Assembly (NCBI GenBank): GCA_964390805.1
Contig: CAYMKL010000002.1
Location: 1 to 64,000 of the forward strand
Source of the DNA: CAYMKL01 sp964390805
GTDB lineage: Bacteria; Chloroflexota; Anaerolineae; VGOG01
Length of the DNA: 64,000 bases
Reading direction: 5' to 3'
The notes beneath the pieces were generated by a model that worked only from the letters and a program-made list of their open reading frames with translations, was not told where the DNA came from and did no database searches. Positions 41,565 to 50,356 of the stretch are shown here, piece by piece. Each line of letters begins with the position of its first letter. The stretch's first letter is position 1. The position numbers and the translations under genes were made by a program.

Positions 41565-43500
41565 CTACTGGCCGCAGGTAGCCAGGATCTCGTCGGCTTC
41601 CTGCTTGGCCTGCTCCAGTGCCTCCTGGACGGTTTGCTCACCCAGATAGGCGCGGTTCAACGCCTGGCTGATGGTGTCGTTGACCTGTCCGGTGCAGGGG
41701 CCCCAGTAGGCCACGCGACCCACCAGCCCGCCCTGGGCGATGGCGGCGTCGTTGGGATCCACCACCAGGTCAACCTGATCCGGGTGCGTGGAGTAGGCGA
41801 AGCCCGTCTTGACGATCTCGGCCTGGTTCTCGCGACCGGTGACGTAGAGTAGGAAAGCGGCTGCCGCCTTGGGATACTTGGTGGCAGCGTTGACGCCGAT
41901 GGCATTGGTGAAGATCACGTCGGCGGCCTTGCCAGCCGGCGACTTGGGCAGGGGGACGGNNNNNNNNNNNNNNNNNNNNNNNNNNNNNNNNNNNNNNNNN
42001 NNNNNNNNNNNNNNNNNNNNNNNNNNNNNNNNNNNNNNNNNNNNNNNNNNNNNNNNNNNGGTAGATGTTCTGCTCCGTTTCATCGCCCCAGCCAGAGAAG
42101 ACGATGGTCGCGCCATCCTCGACGGCGAGGGGGCACTTGACCTCTGGGGGCTTGGGCGGTGCGCCGCAGGTAGCCAGGATATCGTCGGCTTCTTGCTTGG
42201 CCTGCTCCAGGGCGTCTTTGACGTTTTGCTCGCCCAGATAGGCGCGGTTCAGGGCCTGGCTGATGGTGTCGTTGATCTGCCCGGTGCAGGGGCCCCAGTA
42301 GGCCACGCGGCCCACCAGTCCACCCTGGGCGATGGCGGCGTCGTTCGGATCCACCACCAGGTCAACCTGATCCGGATGCGTGGAGTAGGCGAAGCCGGTC
42401 TTGACGATCTCCGCCTGGTTTTCGCGGCCGGTGACGTAGATCAGGAAAGCCGCAGCCGCCTTGGGGTACTTGGTGGCGGCGTTGACCCCAATGGCGTTGG
42501 TGAAGATCACGTCGGCGGCCTTGCCAGCCGGCGACTTGGGCAGGGGGACGGCCTTCCAGTTCACGTCGGGATAGTCCTGGCGCATGTAGTTGACCATCCA
42601 GCCGCCCTCGTAGGTCATCCCCACCAGTTCCTTGCCGATGGCCTCACCGCACCAGCCAGCACCCACGTCGGCCGAGGTGACCAGCGAGCCGTCTTCGTAC
42701 ATGCCCACCACGAACTCAGCCGCGCTCACCACCTCCGCGCTGTTCATCGCCCCCTCGGTGAAGGCGTCGTTGGTGTACGAGCCACCGGCGCCGAAGGCGA
42801 AGGGCGCGAAGCGAGCCCAGTCGGCGTTCTGGCAGAAGCCGGCGTAGTCGGTGTTGGCGGCGATGGCCTCGGCTGCCGCCTTCAGGTCGTCCCAGGTCCA
42901 GTCGGCGGTAGGCTCGTCAATGCCGGCCTCTGCGAAGACTTCAGGTAGATAGACCAGGCCCAGGGTGCCCCAGTCCTTGGGCAGACCGTAGGTCTTCCCC
43001 TCGTAGGTGAAGATGGTCAGCAGGGCCTCGATGAAGTCGGAGCGCTTGACATCGGCCTCGGCCATGAAGTCCTCCAGGGGCAGGAGTTGGCCTGTGGGGC
43101 CGAAGGCGGCCATCAGTTGGTCGTCCACGTAGAAGACGTCCGGTGCAGTGCCGCCAGCCATGCGGGCCTTGATGGTGGTCTGGAAGTCGGCGGGGATGGG
43201 CTGGAAGTCCACCGTGACGTCGGGGCAGACCTCGCTGAAGCGGGCGATGGAGTCGCGGTAGATGTTCTGCTCCGTTTCATCGCCCCAGCCAGAGAAGACG
43301 ATGGTCGCGCCTTCTTCGACGGCGATAGGACATTGGGTCTCTGGGGGCTTCTCAACCGGCTTGGGCGTCGCGGTGGGCGCAGCCGGCTTGGGAGTGGGTG
43401 TGGGTGGCACGGAGGTAGGGGTAGGAGTGGCCGCGGGCGCACAGGCTGCGAGTAGCATGGCTACCAAGACCAGCACGCTCAAAAACATTTTCCTTTTCAT
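41565..43500 (-). CDS. Sugar-binding lipoprotein with two tandem family-1 binding domains (contains assembly gap)
   Basis: Begins with a lipoprotein signal (VLVAMLLAACAPA) and Thr/Pro linker, then a complete family-1 binding domain (GATIVFSGWGDETEQNIYRD to DDILATCG). Without a stop it continues through PPKPPEVKCPLAVEDG into a second copy of GATIVFSGWGDETEQNIY, which enters the N gap. After the gap the frame resumes at VPLPKSPAGKAADVIFTNAI and ends in DEILATCGQ. The 100 N are a placeholder; the same stretch in copy 1 is 705 bp, and replacing 100 by 705 restores one reading frame. The full protein would be about 846 aa. It feeds the MalFG-type permeases. Confidence 0.88.
41960..42059. other. 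Assembly gap of exactly 100 N inside the duplicated binding-protein gene
   Basis: The gap lies within the second copy of a near-identical tandem duplication, the usual cause of a break in short-read assembly. Comparison with copy 1 (42552-43256) predicts about 705 missing bases. Confidence 0.95.
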
Positions 43501-43604
43501 TTTTTTCTCCTCCTTGTCTTTTGCTCCTTGGCAGGATGTAGCAGCTTTCGCTGCCTTCGGTTAAGCCAGTTTTCACTCTCCCTCCATCACCTCCTCTCGG
43601 AAAG

Positions 43605-43650
43605 AGTTAGCGAGTCAACAAGTAACGAGTCAACGAGTAATGTGTTAACA
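43605..43650. repeat. Short-unit array ahead of the binding-protein gene
   Basis: GTTAGCGA, GTCAACA, AGTAACGA, GTCAACGA, GTAATGT, GTTAACA: six degenerate units of 7-8 bases in the gap between the GH65 fusion and the binding-protein gene. Related in sequence to the array at 2756-2811 (GACGAGTCAACGAG). Confidence 0.5.
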
Positions 43651-43691
43651 AAGGCATCCGTTGCCTCATTGCCCCGTTGACTTATTGACTT

Positions 43692-46574
43692 TCAAAGAGC
43701 ATCGCCCGGAAGATCAATGCGCACTTGCAAGCCGTGGTGCCGGAAGTTAAAAGCCAGTCGCCGCCAAGAGGCTGGCAGCCGGGGATTGAGGGTATAGCCT
43801 TCGGGTGTGAGTCGCAGCCCTGCGAACCCGAAGACCACCGCCTGCCACACGCCCCCAGCCGAAGCGCCGTGGATGCCTTCGGCCGTGTTCCCCCGCACAT
43901 CTTTCAGGTCCACCAACGCGGCGCGCATGAAGTGCTCGTAGGCCACCTCGGGCATGCCCAGCTCACAGGCCAAGATGGCGTGAATGGCCGGGCTGAGCGA
44001 TGAGCCATAGGTGTGATCAGTGCGCGGCTGGTAGTAGTCCCAGTTAACCCGCTTGGTGTCCAGATCATAGCGGTCGCCCAGCAGGTACAGGAGCATCAGT
44101 ACGTCCGCTTGCTTGAGTGCCTGCACCTGATTGGTGCGCTCGATTCCCAGTAGTGACTGGATGGATCGCCTTCGGGGCTCCAGGGCTTGCCAGTCAATGT
44201 CTTCCAACTCGAAGAACCCCTCGAACTGCTCCATCAGCCCCGTCTCCGGGTCGTGCAAGATGTGCAGGCAGCCGATGACGTCGGCCCAATGAGCCAGCCG
44301 CTCCGGGCTTAGATCCAACCGCTCCTCCAGCTCGGCCGCTTTGCCGGGGTGCTCGCGCCGCAGCCAGGCCAGCGTCTCCAGGGCCGTCTCCAGATGCCAT
44401 TGCACCATGCGGTTGGTGAAGACGTTGTTATTCACGTGCTCGTGGTTCTCGTCGGGGCCGATGACGTCGTTGATCTTGTAGCGATCCCGCTCGGTGTTGT
44501 ACTCTGCGCGACTGCCCCAGAAGACGGCGGTATCGAGGATGATCTCCGCGCCGTAGTCGCACACGAACTCGCTATCGCCTGTGATCTGCCAGTAGCGCCA
44601 GACAGCGTAAGCTACGTCGGCGCTGATGTGAAATTGAATGTCACCGGTCCAGATGCGGATCAATTCTCCCGTGGAGTTGGGCACCCAGCGGGGCGTAGTC
44701 TCATCGCCGGTAGCCGCACTCTCCCAAGCGTACTGGGCACCTTCGTAGCCGTTGGCACGAGCTTTTCGTCGCGCTCCGGGCAATGTATGATAACGATACA
44801 TCAGCATGTTGCGCGCCAGAGGCGGCTGGGTGAAGGTGAAGAAAGGCAGCATGAAGATGTCGGTATCCCAGAAAACGTGCCCTCGATAGCCGAAGCCGCT
44901 CAGCGTCTTGCCAGGAATGCTGACGCGCTCGTCGTGGCGCGGGGCGGCGATGAGCAACTGGAACAGGTTGTAGCGCACTGCTTGCTGCGCGGCATCATCC
45001 CCCTCAATGACCACGTCCGAAGCGGCCCACACCTCGGCCCAGGCCGCCTCGTGAGTGGCACGGAGTTCTTCGTAATACGACCGGCTCTCGAAGAATTCCT
45101 CCCATCTGTCCAGAGCTGCGTCAACGACCGAGTGTTCCGGCTCCAGATCCCGCGAGGCGAAGACCGTGACCAGTTTTTCGGCAGTGACCGCGTGACCCTG
45201 CTCAACCTGACACTTGGCCACAATAGTAGGGTTGTTATGGCAATCCATCACTCGCCTTCGCACCCTGCGGCCGCCTCGAATCAACAGCCCTGCTGCCTGA
45301 CCCAACTCCAGGCCAGAACTGCGGGTGCGGCTGTATAGCCAGGTAAAGCCAATCTCGGTCCTTCCTTGATCCATCCAATCCCAATGCACATAGCCATCAT
45401 TGTCCACGTGGCCGTTGATGCCGGCTCGAAACTCGATCCAACCATCGAAGTCAAGGGGCGTCACCTGGTAGCGAATAGCCAGCACGTGTAGATCGGCCAG
45501 ACTGGCGAAGCGCTCGATGCGGATGTCCACCGTATGCCCAGCCGGGCTACGCCAGCGCACCTTGCGGGTCAACAGGCCACGACGCAGATCCAGTGTCCGC
45601 TCGTAATCCAGCACCTCCCCGCGATCCATGCCAAAACGTTCGCCTTTCACGAGGAGGACGAAGGGCAGCCAGTTGGGGGCGTTGGTCAATTCGGTGTGCA
45701 CGATCGGCGCATCGTCGAAGACGCCGTGGATCAGCGTGGCGGGTCGGGCGCCGGGATACCCTTCCTCGAAGGCGCCGCGCGTCCCCAGGTAGCCGTTGCC
45801 GATGGTGAAGACGGCTTCTTTGTGGTGGAGACTATCGGGGTCGAAGCTGGTTTCGGTGATGAGCCAGTTTTCTGGATGGATGCGTGATCCGTGATGGGTG
45901 ATGCGTGATGCGTGGTCCAGTGCAGACAGGATGTCCTGGAGGTGGATGCCTTCCAGGCTGGGGAAGACGATGTGGGCCGCGCCAACCCGTTCTTCCGGCC
46001 CCAGACCCAGGGCCCAGAAGCCACCCGCCAGCGCCGCCTCCACGCCCGACGCAGCGTCCTCGACGACGATGGCTTTGCCAGGGTCAACGCCGAGCTGCTG
46101 GGCACAGTGGAGAAAGAGGTCAGGCGCAGGCTTTTGGCGCTGGACACTGTGTCCGTCAGATACGGCGTCCACGTGGTCCCAGAGGTGCAACCGGTCGAGG
46201 ACGGTACGAGTGTTCTTGCTGGCTGAGCCAATGCCGATCTTGATCCCTGCCTGTCGTAGTTCCTCCAGCAACTCCAGCGCGCCAGGCAGAATGTCGGCGG
46301 GCGTCATCTGCTGGATCAACTCGACGTAGTGGCGGTTCTTGCGCTCCATCCACTCCTGTATCTGTGACTCGGTAGCAGGACGGCCGTCCAGCAGTAGTTC
46401 GAGGGAGCGACGGCGGGGTACGCCGCGCAGCGGTTCGTTGCGCTGGCGGTCGAAAGGAAGACCCAACTCATCAGCTAGCCGCTTCCAACCTCGGTAGTGA
46501 TATTCGGCCGTGTCGGCGAGCACGCCATCCAGGTCAAAGATAAAAGCTGCGATAGTCGAGGAGGTAGTCTCCAT
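43692..46574 (-). CDS. Fusion of beta-phosphoglucomutase (HAD) and GH65 disaccharide phosphorylase
   Basis: 960 aa. Residues 8-225 form a HAD-fold beta-phosphoglucomutase: FIFDLDGVLADTAEYHYRGW (D14, D16), GIGSASKNTR, KPAPDLFLHCAQQLGV and VVEDAASGVEAALA. Residues about 239-945 form a GH65 phosphorylase: TIGNGYLGTRGAFEEGYPG, FWDTDIFMLPFFTF, VIGPDENHEHVNNN with the general-acid Glu, and EGIHGASAGGVWQ for phosphate. GH65 releases beta-glucose 1-phosphate, which this mutase turns into glucose 6-phosphate, so the fusion joins consecutive steps. Candidate substrates are maltose, trehalose, kojibiose or nigerose. The linker (ASRITHHGSRIH) is encoded by a 7-bp repeat array. Confidence 0.92.
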   Translation of the reverse strand: METTSSTIAAFIFDLDGVLADTAEYHYRGWKRLADELGLPFDRQRNEPLRGVPRRRSLELLLDGRPATESQIQEWMERKNRHYVELIQQMTPADILPGALELLEELRQAGIKIGIGSASKNTRTVLDRLHLWDHVDAVSDGHSVQRQKPAPDLFLHCAQQLGVDPGKAIVVEDAASGVEAALAGGFWALGLGPEERVGAAHIVFPSLEGIHLQDILSALDHASRITHHGSRIHPENWLITETSFDPDSLHHKEAVFTIGNGYLGTRGAFEEGYPGARPATLIHGVFDDAPIVHTELTNAPNWLPFVLLVKGERFGMDRGEVLDYERTLDLRRGLLTRKVRWRSPAGHTVDIRIERFASLADLHVLAIRYQVTPLDFDGWIEFRAGINGHVDNDGYVHWDWMDQGRTEIGFTWLYSRTRSSGLELGQAAGLLIRGGRRVRRRVMDCHNNPTIVAKCQVEQGHAVTAEKLVTVFASRDLEPEHSVVDAALDRWEEFFESRSYYEELRATHEAAWAEVWAASDVVIEGDDAAQQAVRYNLFQLLIAAPRHDERVSIPGKTLSGFGYRGHVFWDTDIFMLPFFTFTQPPLARNMLMYRYHTLPGARRKARANGYEGAQYAWESAATGDETTPRWVPNSTGELIRIWTGDIQFHISADVAYAVWRYWQITGDSEFVCDYGAEIILDTAVFWGSRAEYNTERDRYKINDVIGPDENHEHVNNNVFTNRMVQWHLETALETLAWLRREHPGKAAELEERLDLSPERLAHWADVIGCLHILHDPETGLMEQFEGFFELEDIDWQALEPRRRSIQSLLGIERTNQVQALKQADVLMLLYLLGDRYDLDTKRVNWDYYQPRTDHTYGSSLSPAIHAILACELGMPEVAYEHFMRAALVDLKDVRGNTAEGIHGASAGGVWQAVVFGFAGLRLTPEGYTLNPRLPASWRRLAFNFRHHGLQVRIDLPGDAL
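45882..45916. repeat. Five 7-bp units encoding the HAD-GH65 linker
   Basis: GCGTGAT, CCGTGAT, GGGTGAT, GCGTGAT, GCGTGGT run without gaps. On the coding (minus) strand they give ASRITHHGSRI between the two enzyme domains. Confidence 0.85.
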
Positions 46575-46626
46575 CAGAGCACCTTGCCTTCAATCCTCGT
46601 GCCCACAAGATTCGCGTGGGACTAAC

Positions 46627-47649
46627 TCAGTTATTCCTGAGGGCCGTCGAGTCGCGCACGATGAGCCGGGGTTTGAGCAACACCTGGGCTGGCGACGGCG
46701 TCTCGCCGCGCACCAGATCTATCAACGTGGTCACCACCCATTCTCCGACCTCGGCAATTGGCTGGCGCAGGCTGGTGAGGGAGGGACGCAGATAACCGGC
46801 GATGGGGGCATCGTCAAAGCCGACCACTGCCAGGTCTTGCCCGACCGTCACACCGGCATCCGTTGCGGCGTTGATCACACCGATGGCCATAAGGTCAGTG
46901 AGGGTCACCACCGCCGTGGGCCGCCGGCCGACTGGCAGGTCCAACCAGGTCTGGGTAGCTCGATAGGCGTAGTAATAGTCGTTTTCGATGCGGATAATCC
47001 AGGCTGGATCCATCTGCAAGCCTGCGCTGGCCATGGCCTCCTGATAGCCGTCCAGGCGATACTGGCCGGTGAGCGACGCCTCTGGCCAGGCCAGGCAGGC
47101 GATGCGCTGGTGGCCCAGCTCCAGCAGGTGGGCTACTGCTTGCTTCACGCCGTCGGCGCCATCCACATCCACCCAGGGGAAATCCCATTCGGGATTGGAG
47201 CGGCCAAAAGCGACGAAGGGAAAGCCCTCGTCCAGCAGGTAGCGGATGCGTCGGTCGTTCAGGTTGGTGTTGGGGAGAATAAAGCCGTCCACCCGGCCAT
47301 TTTTCACCATCTCGCGGTAGACATCTACCTCGTCATAGGGTTCGGGGCAGGGGAAGGTCAGGACGTGATAATCGTGCCGGGCGGCGGCCTCGGCTATGCT
47401 GTGGATGAACTTTTCCAGGATGGGGTTGAACTGATTGGGCGGCACCGGGCGCCAGGAATAGCCGATCATGCGGCTTTCGCGGGCTTGCAGCCCTTTGGCA
47501 ATGACACTCGGCCGGTAGCCCAACTTTTCCACAGCCTGCAACACACGACGGCGTGTCTCATCGCCCACGGCACCGCTATCGTTGAGCACGTACGACACCG
47601 TGGCGATGGAGACACCAGCCTCTTTGGCAACATCCTTGATTGTCGGCAT
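46627..47649 (-). CDS. LacI-family transcriptional regulator
   Basis: 340-aa repressor. The HTH is TIKDVAKEAGVSIATVSYVL (residues 3-22) with hinge VIAKGLQARESRMIGY; the C-terminal part is a periplasmic-binding-protein-like sugar sensor (AVVGFDDAPIAGYLRPSLTS). It precedes the GH65 fusion by 52 bp on the same strand, and two identical TTAAACGTTTAA operators lie ahead of it, so autoregulation and control of the 20-kb sugar cluster are likely. Confidence 0.92.
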   Translation of the reverse strand: MPTIKDVAKEAGVSIATVSYVLNDSGAVGDETRRRVLQAVEKLGYRPSVIAKGLQARESRMIGYSWRPVPPNQFNPILEKFIHSIAEAAARHDYHVLTFPCPEPYDEVDVYREMVKNGRVDGFILPNTNLNDRRIRYLLDEGFPFVAFGRSNPEWDFPWVDVDGADGVKQAVAHLLELGHQRIACLAWPEASLTGQYRLDGYQEAMASAGLQMDPAWIIRIENDYYYAYRATQTWLDLPVGRRPTAVVTLTDLMAIGVINAATDAGVTVGQDLAVVGFDDAPIAGYLRPSLTSLRQPIAEVGEWVVTTLIDLVRGETPSPAQVLLKPRLIVRDSTALRNN

Positions 47650-47659
47650 CCCACTTCGC

Positions 47660-47671
47660 TTAAACGTTTAA
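47660..47671. promoter_or_regulatory. LacI-type operator, proximal copy
   Basis: Perfect palindrome TTAAACGTTTAA, 11 bases ahead of the lacI-type start codon; the central CG with AAACG/CGTTT arms is typical for the family. Confidence 0.85.
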
Positions 47672-47711
47672 CTCGCAGGGCTAAAGAAAGCAGGGCTAGT
47701 TGCCCCGCTGC

Positions 47712-47723
47712 TTAAACGTTTAA
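47712..47723. promoter_or_regulatory. LacI-type operator, promoter-adjacent copy
   Basis: Second identical TTAAACGTTTAA, touching the -10 box on its downstream side. Centre-to-centre distance from the other copy is 52 bp, about five helical turns, so both sites face the same side of the DNA. Confidence 0.88.
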
Positions 47724-47752
47724 ATTATAGCACATTTTCAACAGTCTGTCAA
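47724..47752 (-). promoter_or_regulatory. Consensus promoter of the sugar cluster
   Basis: Minus strand: TTGACA (47752-47747), 17-base spacer, TATAAT (47729-47724). A perfect promoter immediately followed by the operator at 47712-47723, where bound repressor would block RNA polymerase. Confidence 0.88.
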
Positions 47753-47788
47753 GCACCAATGAACTTTTTACTGTTGCGTTTGGCCCAT

Positions 47789-47817
47789 TTGCGCAATCTC
47801 GCCACTCAAGATATAAT
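47789..47817 (+). promoter_or_regulatory. Promoter of the YbaK-like gene
   Basis: TTGCGC (47789-47794), 17-base spacer, TATAAT (47812-47817), 38 bases ahead of the ATG at 47855. Divergent from the sugar-cluster promoter. Confidence 0.65.
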
Positions 47818-47854
47818 GAGGCTGCCCACATCTGCAACCGAGGAGAGCTTGACA

Positions 47855-48343
47855 ATGAGCAAGTCGTCGTCAAAAACGAGATCCGTTGATAGGGTTCGGG
47901 AACATCTCAAACATTGCGGCCTGACCATCGAGGTGTTGGAGCTGTCGGCGAGCACCCGCACGGCAGCATTGGCCGCTGAGGCCGTGGGATCACCTTTGGG
48001 CGCTATCGTCAAATCGCTGGTTTTCATGGCCGACGGGAAGCCGGTCCTCGTCCTGGTGTCTGGCGATAAGCGGGCCGATTACAAGAAGCTGGAGAAAACC
48101 CTCAAGGCCAAGCGGGTGAAGATCGCCAACGCCAACCAGGTGCGGGATGCCACTGGCTTCGCCATCGGCGGTGTGCCTCCGGTGGCCCACAGGACCAAGT
48201 TGCTCACCCTCATTGATAGGAACCTGGGGCGATTTAAAGACCTTTACGCGGCAGCAGGCTCTCCGCGCGCCGTCTTCCCCATCTCCTACGAAACGCTGTT
48301 GGAGATAACGGAGGGACAGTTGGCAGACGTGACCGAGGATTGA
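47855..48343 (+). CDS. YbaK/ProX-type aminoacyl-tRNA deacylase
   Basis: 162-aa protein of the YbaK/prolyl-tRNA-synthetase-associated (INS) domain family, which hydrolyses mischarged tRNAs such as Cys- or Ala-tRNA(Pro). Features: KSLVFMADGKPVLVLVSGD, the conserved lysine in that strand, ATGFAIGGVPPVAHRTKLLT and a final SYETLLEITEG. ATG at 47855 has GAGGAG upstream; the longer frame from 47759 overlaps the promoter. Ends just ahead of the phosphofructokinase gene, with which it shares a transcript. Confidence 0.88.
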   Translation: MSKSSSKTRSVDRVREHLKHCGLTIEVLELSASTRTAALAAEAVGSPLGAIVKSLVFMADGKPVLVLVSGDKRADYKKLEKTLKAKRVKIANANQVRDATGFAIGGVPPVAHRTKLLTLIDRNLGRFKDLYAAAGSPRAVFPISYETLLEITEGQLADVTED

Positions 48344-48372
48344 CCGTCGGGACACTTCGGAAGGAGATTGTC

Positions 48373-49344
48373 ATGCAGCGCATTGGGGTACTGACTAGTG
48401 GCGGCGATGGGCCGGGCTTGAACCCCTGTATCCGCGCCGTGACCAGGATGGCCTTGGGATATGGCCTGGAGGTGATGGGTATCGAACGGGGCTACGCTGG
48501 GCTGATGGATGGCGAGATGATCCCCCTTGATGCTCGCTCGGTAGGGGGCATCATCGGTAAGGGAGGTACCTTTTTGGGCACTACGCGCGCGCCTGAGTTC
48601 AAGACGCCCCAGGGACAGCGGGAAGCCCTGCGTTGCCTGAACCGACATGGCATTGATGGGCTGGTGGTCATCGGCGGCAACGGCTCCTTGAAGGGAGCTT
48701 GTGCCCTTCACCAACGCGGCTTTCCGGTGGTAGGCGTGCCCGCTACTATTGATAACGACGTGGTCGGCACCGACATAGCCATAGGCGTGGACACCGCTCT
48801 CAACACCATCCTGGATGCCGTTGATAAGATCAAGGATACCGCCTCCTCTCACCAAAGAGCCTTTTTGATCGAGACCATGGGCCGTGACTCCGGATACCTG
48901 GCCCTGATGGGGGGGATAGCTGGCGGGGCAGAGATGGTTCTGATTCCTGAGGTCGAGACCACTCTCGAAGAGGTAGCCCAGGGCCTGCTGGACGCCTACG
49001 TACGGGGGAAAGCACACTGCATCGTCGTGGCGGCCGAGGGGTATAAGCCTGGCACTCAAGCGGTGGCTGATTATCTCAAAGAGAGGCGGGAAGAGTTGGG
49101 CTTCGGGGTGCGAGTCACTGTTCTGGGACACATCCAGCGGGGCGGCGCGCCCATGGCCTTCGACCGAATCCTGGCTACCCGACTGGGGGCTGCTGCCGTC
49201 AAGGAACTTCAAGAGGGTAATCACGGCCACATCGTGGGCCTGATCGGTAACGAGGTTTTTCGCACCCCTTTGGAGGATGTGTTGACCCGCCGCAAAGAGC
49301 TCGATCTGAGTCTCCGCGAACTAGGCAGAATACTGGAGAAGTAG
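48373..49344 (+). CDS. pfkA: 6-phosphofructokinase
   Basis: 323-aa glycolytic kinase. Start ATG 48373 behind GGAAGGAG. Motifs: IGVLTSGGDGPGLNPCIRAV at the start, the PATIDNDVVGTDIAIGVDTA substrate loop with catalytic Asp, RDSGYLALMGGIAGGAE and LGHIQRGGAPMAFDR. Where ATP-dependent enzymes have GGDGS, this one reads IGGNGSLKGA: the Gly that marks ATP rather than pyrophosphate use is kept, but the Mg-binding Asp (Asp103 in the E. coli enzyme) is Asn. The donor may therefore differ. It would feed on the hexose phosphates from the sugar cluster. Confidence 0.92.
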   Translation: MQRIGVLTSGGDGPGLNPCIRAVTRMALGYGLEVMGIERGYAGLMDGEMIPLDARSVGGIIGKGGTFLGTTRAPEFKTPQGQREALRCLNRHGIDGLVVIGGNGSLKGACALHQRGFPVVGVPATIDNDVVGTDIAIGVDTALNTILDAVDKIKDTASSHQRAFLIETMGRDSGYLALMGGIAGGAEMVLIPEVETTLEEVAQGLLDAYVRGKAHCIVVAAEGYKPGTQAVADYLKERREELGFGVRVTVLGHIQRGGAPMAFDRILATRLGAAAVKELQEGNHGHIVGLIGNEVFRTPLEDVLTRRKELDLSLRELGRILEK

Positions 49345-49357
49345 GCGGACTTCACGA

Positions 49358-50299
49358 CTAGAAGATATTCATGCTCAAGTATTTCATTCCTGTGTCCGGT
49401 ATCAAGGTCACCACCGTCTTGCCTCTGCCCAGCCTACGTCCCACCCGCAAGGCTGCCACCGCGTTGGCCCCTGAAGAGATCCCGCCCAGTATCCCCTCCT
49501 CTCGAGCCAACCGCCTGGCCATTTCGATGGCCACCTCGTCGTCAACGGCGATCACCTCATCGCAATAGCTCATGTCAACTACCCCAGGTATGAAGCCCTC
49601 GCCAATGCCCTGGATCCTGTGGTAGCCAGGTTTCTCTCCGGAAAGCACTGCGGATGTAGCTGGCTCTACGTACGCCACCAGTATTCTATCGTCATGCTCC
49701 TTCAGGGCTTGGGCCACGCCAAGCGAGGTGCCGCCAGTTCCCACGCCGGCAACGAAGGCGTCCACCTGTCCATCGGTCTGCTCCAGGATCTCCCTACCGG
49801 TGGTATCTCGATGCGCCTTCGGATTGTCCAGATTCTCGAACTGATTGGGAAGGAAGCAACCGCGTTCCCTAGCTATCTCCTTGGCCTTCTCCATCGTCGC
49901 TTCCACGTCTTCTTTGGTGAATGACCCCGGCTTGCCACCGCCCTTGCATGGGGTCAGCACTACCTCGGCACCGAAGGCTTTCATGATCTGTTTCCTCTCG
50001 ACGCTCATGGCCTCGGGCATGACGACGACCATTTTGTATCCTTTCACGGCACAGACAAAAGATAGAGCCATCCCAGTATTGCCGCTGGTAGGCTCCACGA
50101 TCATGCACCCAGGCTCTAGCTCACCCCGTCTCTCGGCTTCCTCAAGCATGTGTAGGGCGATCCTGTCCTTGACGCTGCCACTGGGATTATAGTATTCCAG
50201 CTTCACCAGGATAGTAGCTTCGCAGTCGTCCACCACCTTGTTTAGTTGCACCATTGGTGTAGAACCGATCAATTCCAAGAGATTGTTGGCCACCTTCAT
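49358..50299 (-). CDS. cysK: Cysteine synthase (O-acetylserine sulfhydrylase)
   Basis: 313-aa PLP enzyme making cysteine from O-acetylserine and sulfide. PLP lysine in NPSGSVKDRIALHML, substrate loop EPTSGNTGMALSFV, and PLP phosphate loop GVGTGGTSLGVA. Start ATG 50299 (MKVANNLLELIGSTPMVQLN), with AAGGAG upstream; a longer frame to 50404 would read into the octamer array. Convergent with pfkA (13-bp gap). With metB and lysC nearby, it forms a sulfur amino-acid neighbourhood. Confidence 0.93.
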   Translation of the reverse strand: MKVANNLLELIGSTPMVQLNKVVDDCEATILVKLEYYNPSGSVKDRIALHMLEEAERRGELEPGCMIVEPTSGNTGMALSFVCAVKGYKMVVVMPEAMSVERKQIMKAFGAEVVLTPCKGGGKPGSFTKEDVEATMEKAKEIARERGCFLPNQFENLDNPKAHRDTTGREILEQTDGQVDAFVAGVGTGGTSLGVAQALKEHDDRILVAYVEPATSAVLSGEKPGYHRIQGIGEGFIPGVVDMSYCDEVIAVDDEVAIEMARRLAREEGILGGISSGANAVAALRVGRRLGRGKTVVTLIPDTGMKYLSMNIF

Positions 50300-50356
50300 C
50301 GAGTTGTCCTGCTCCTTGAGGTATAGTAGACTTTCCACAAACAAACAAGGCCAACC

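Noticed and set aside
41565..43500. Two separate binding-protein genes
   Set aside because: No stop or new signal peptide separates the copies, and the frame is restored by the predicted true gap length.
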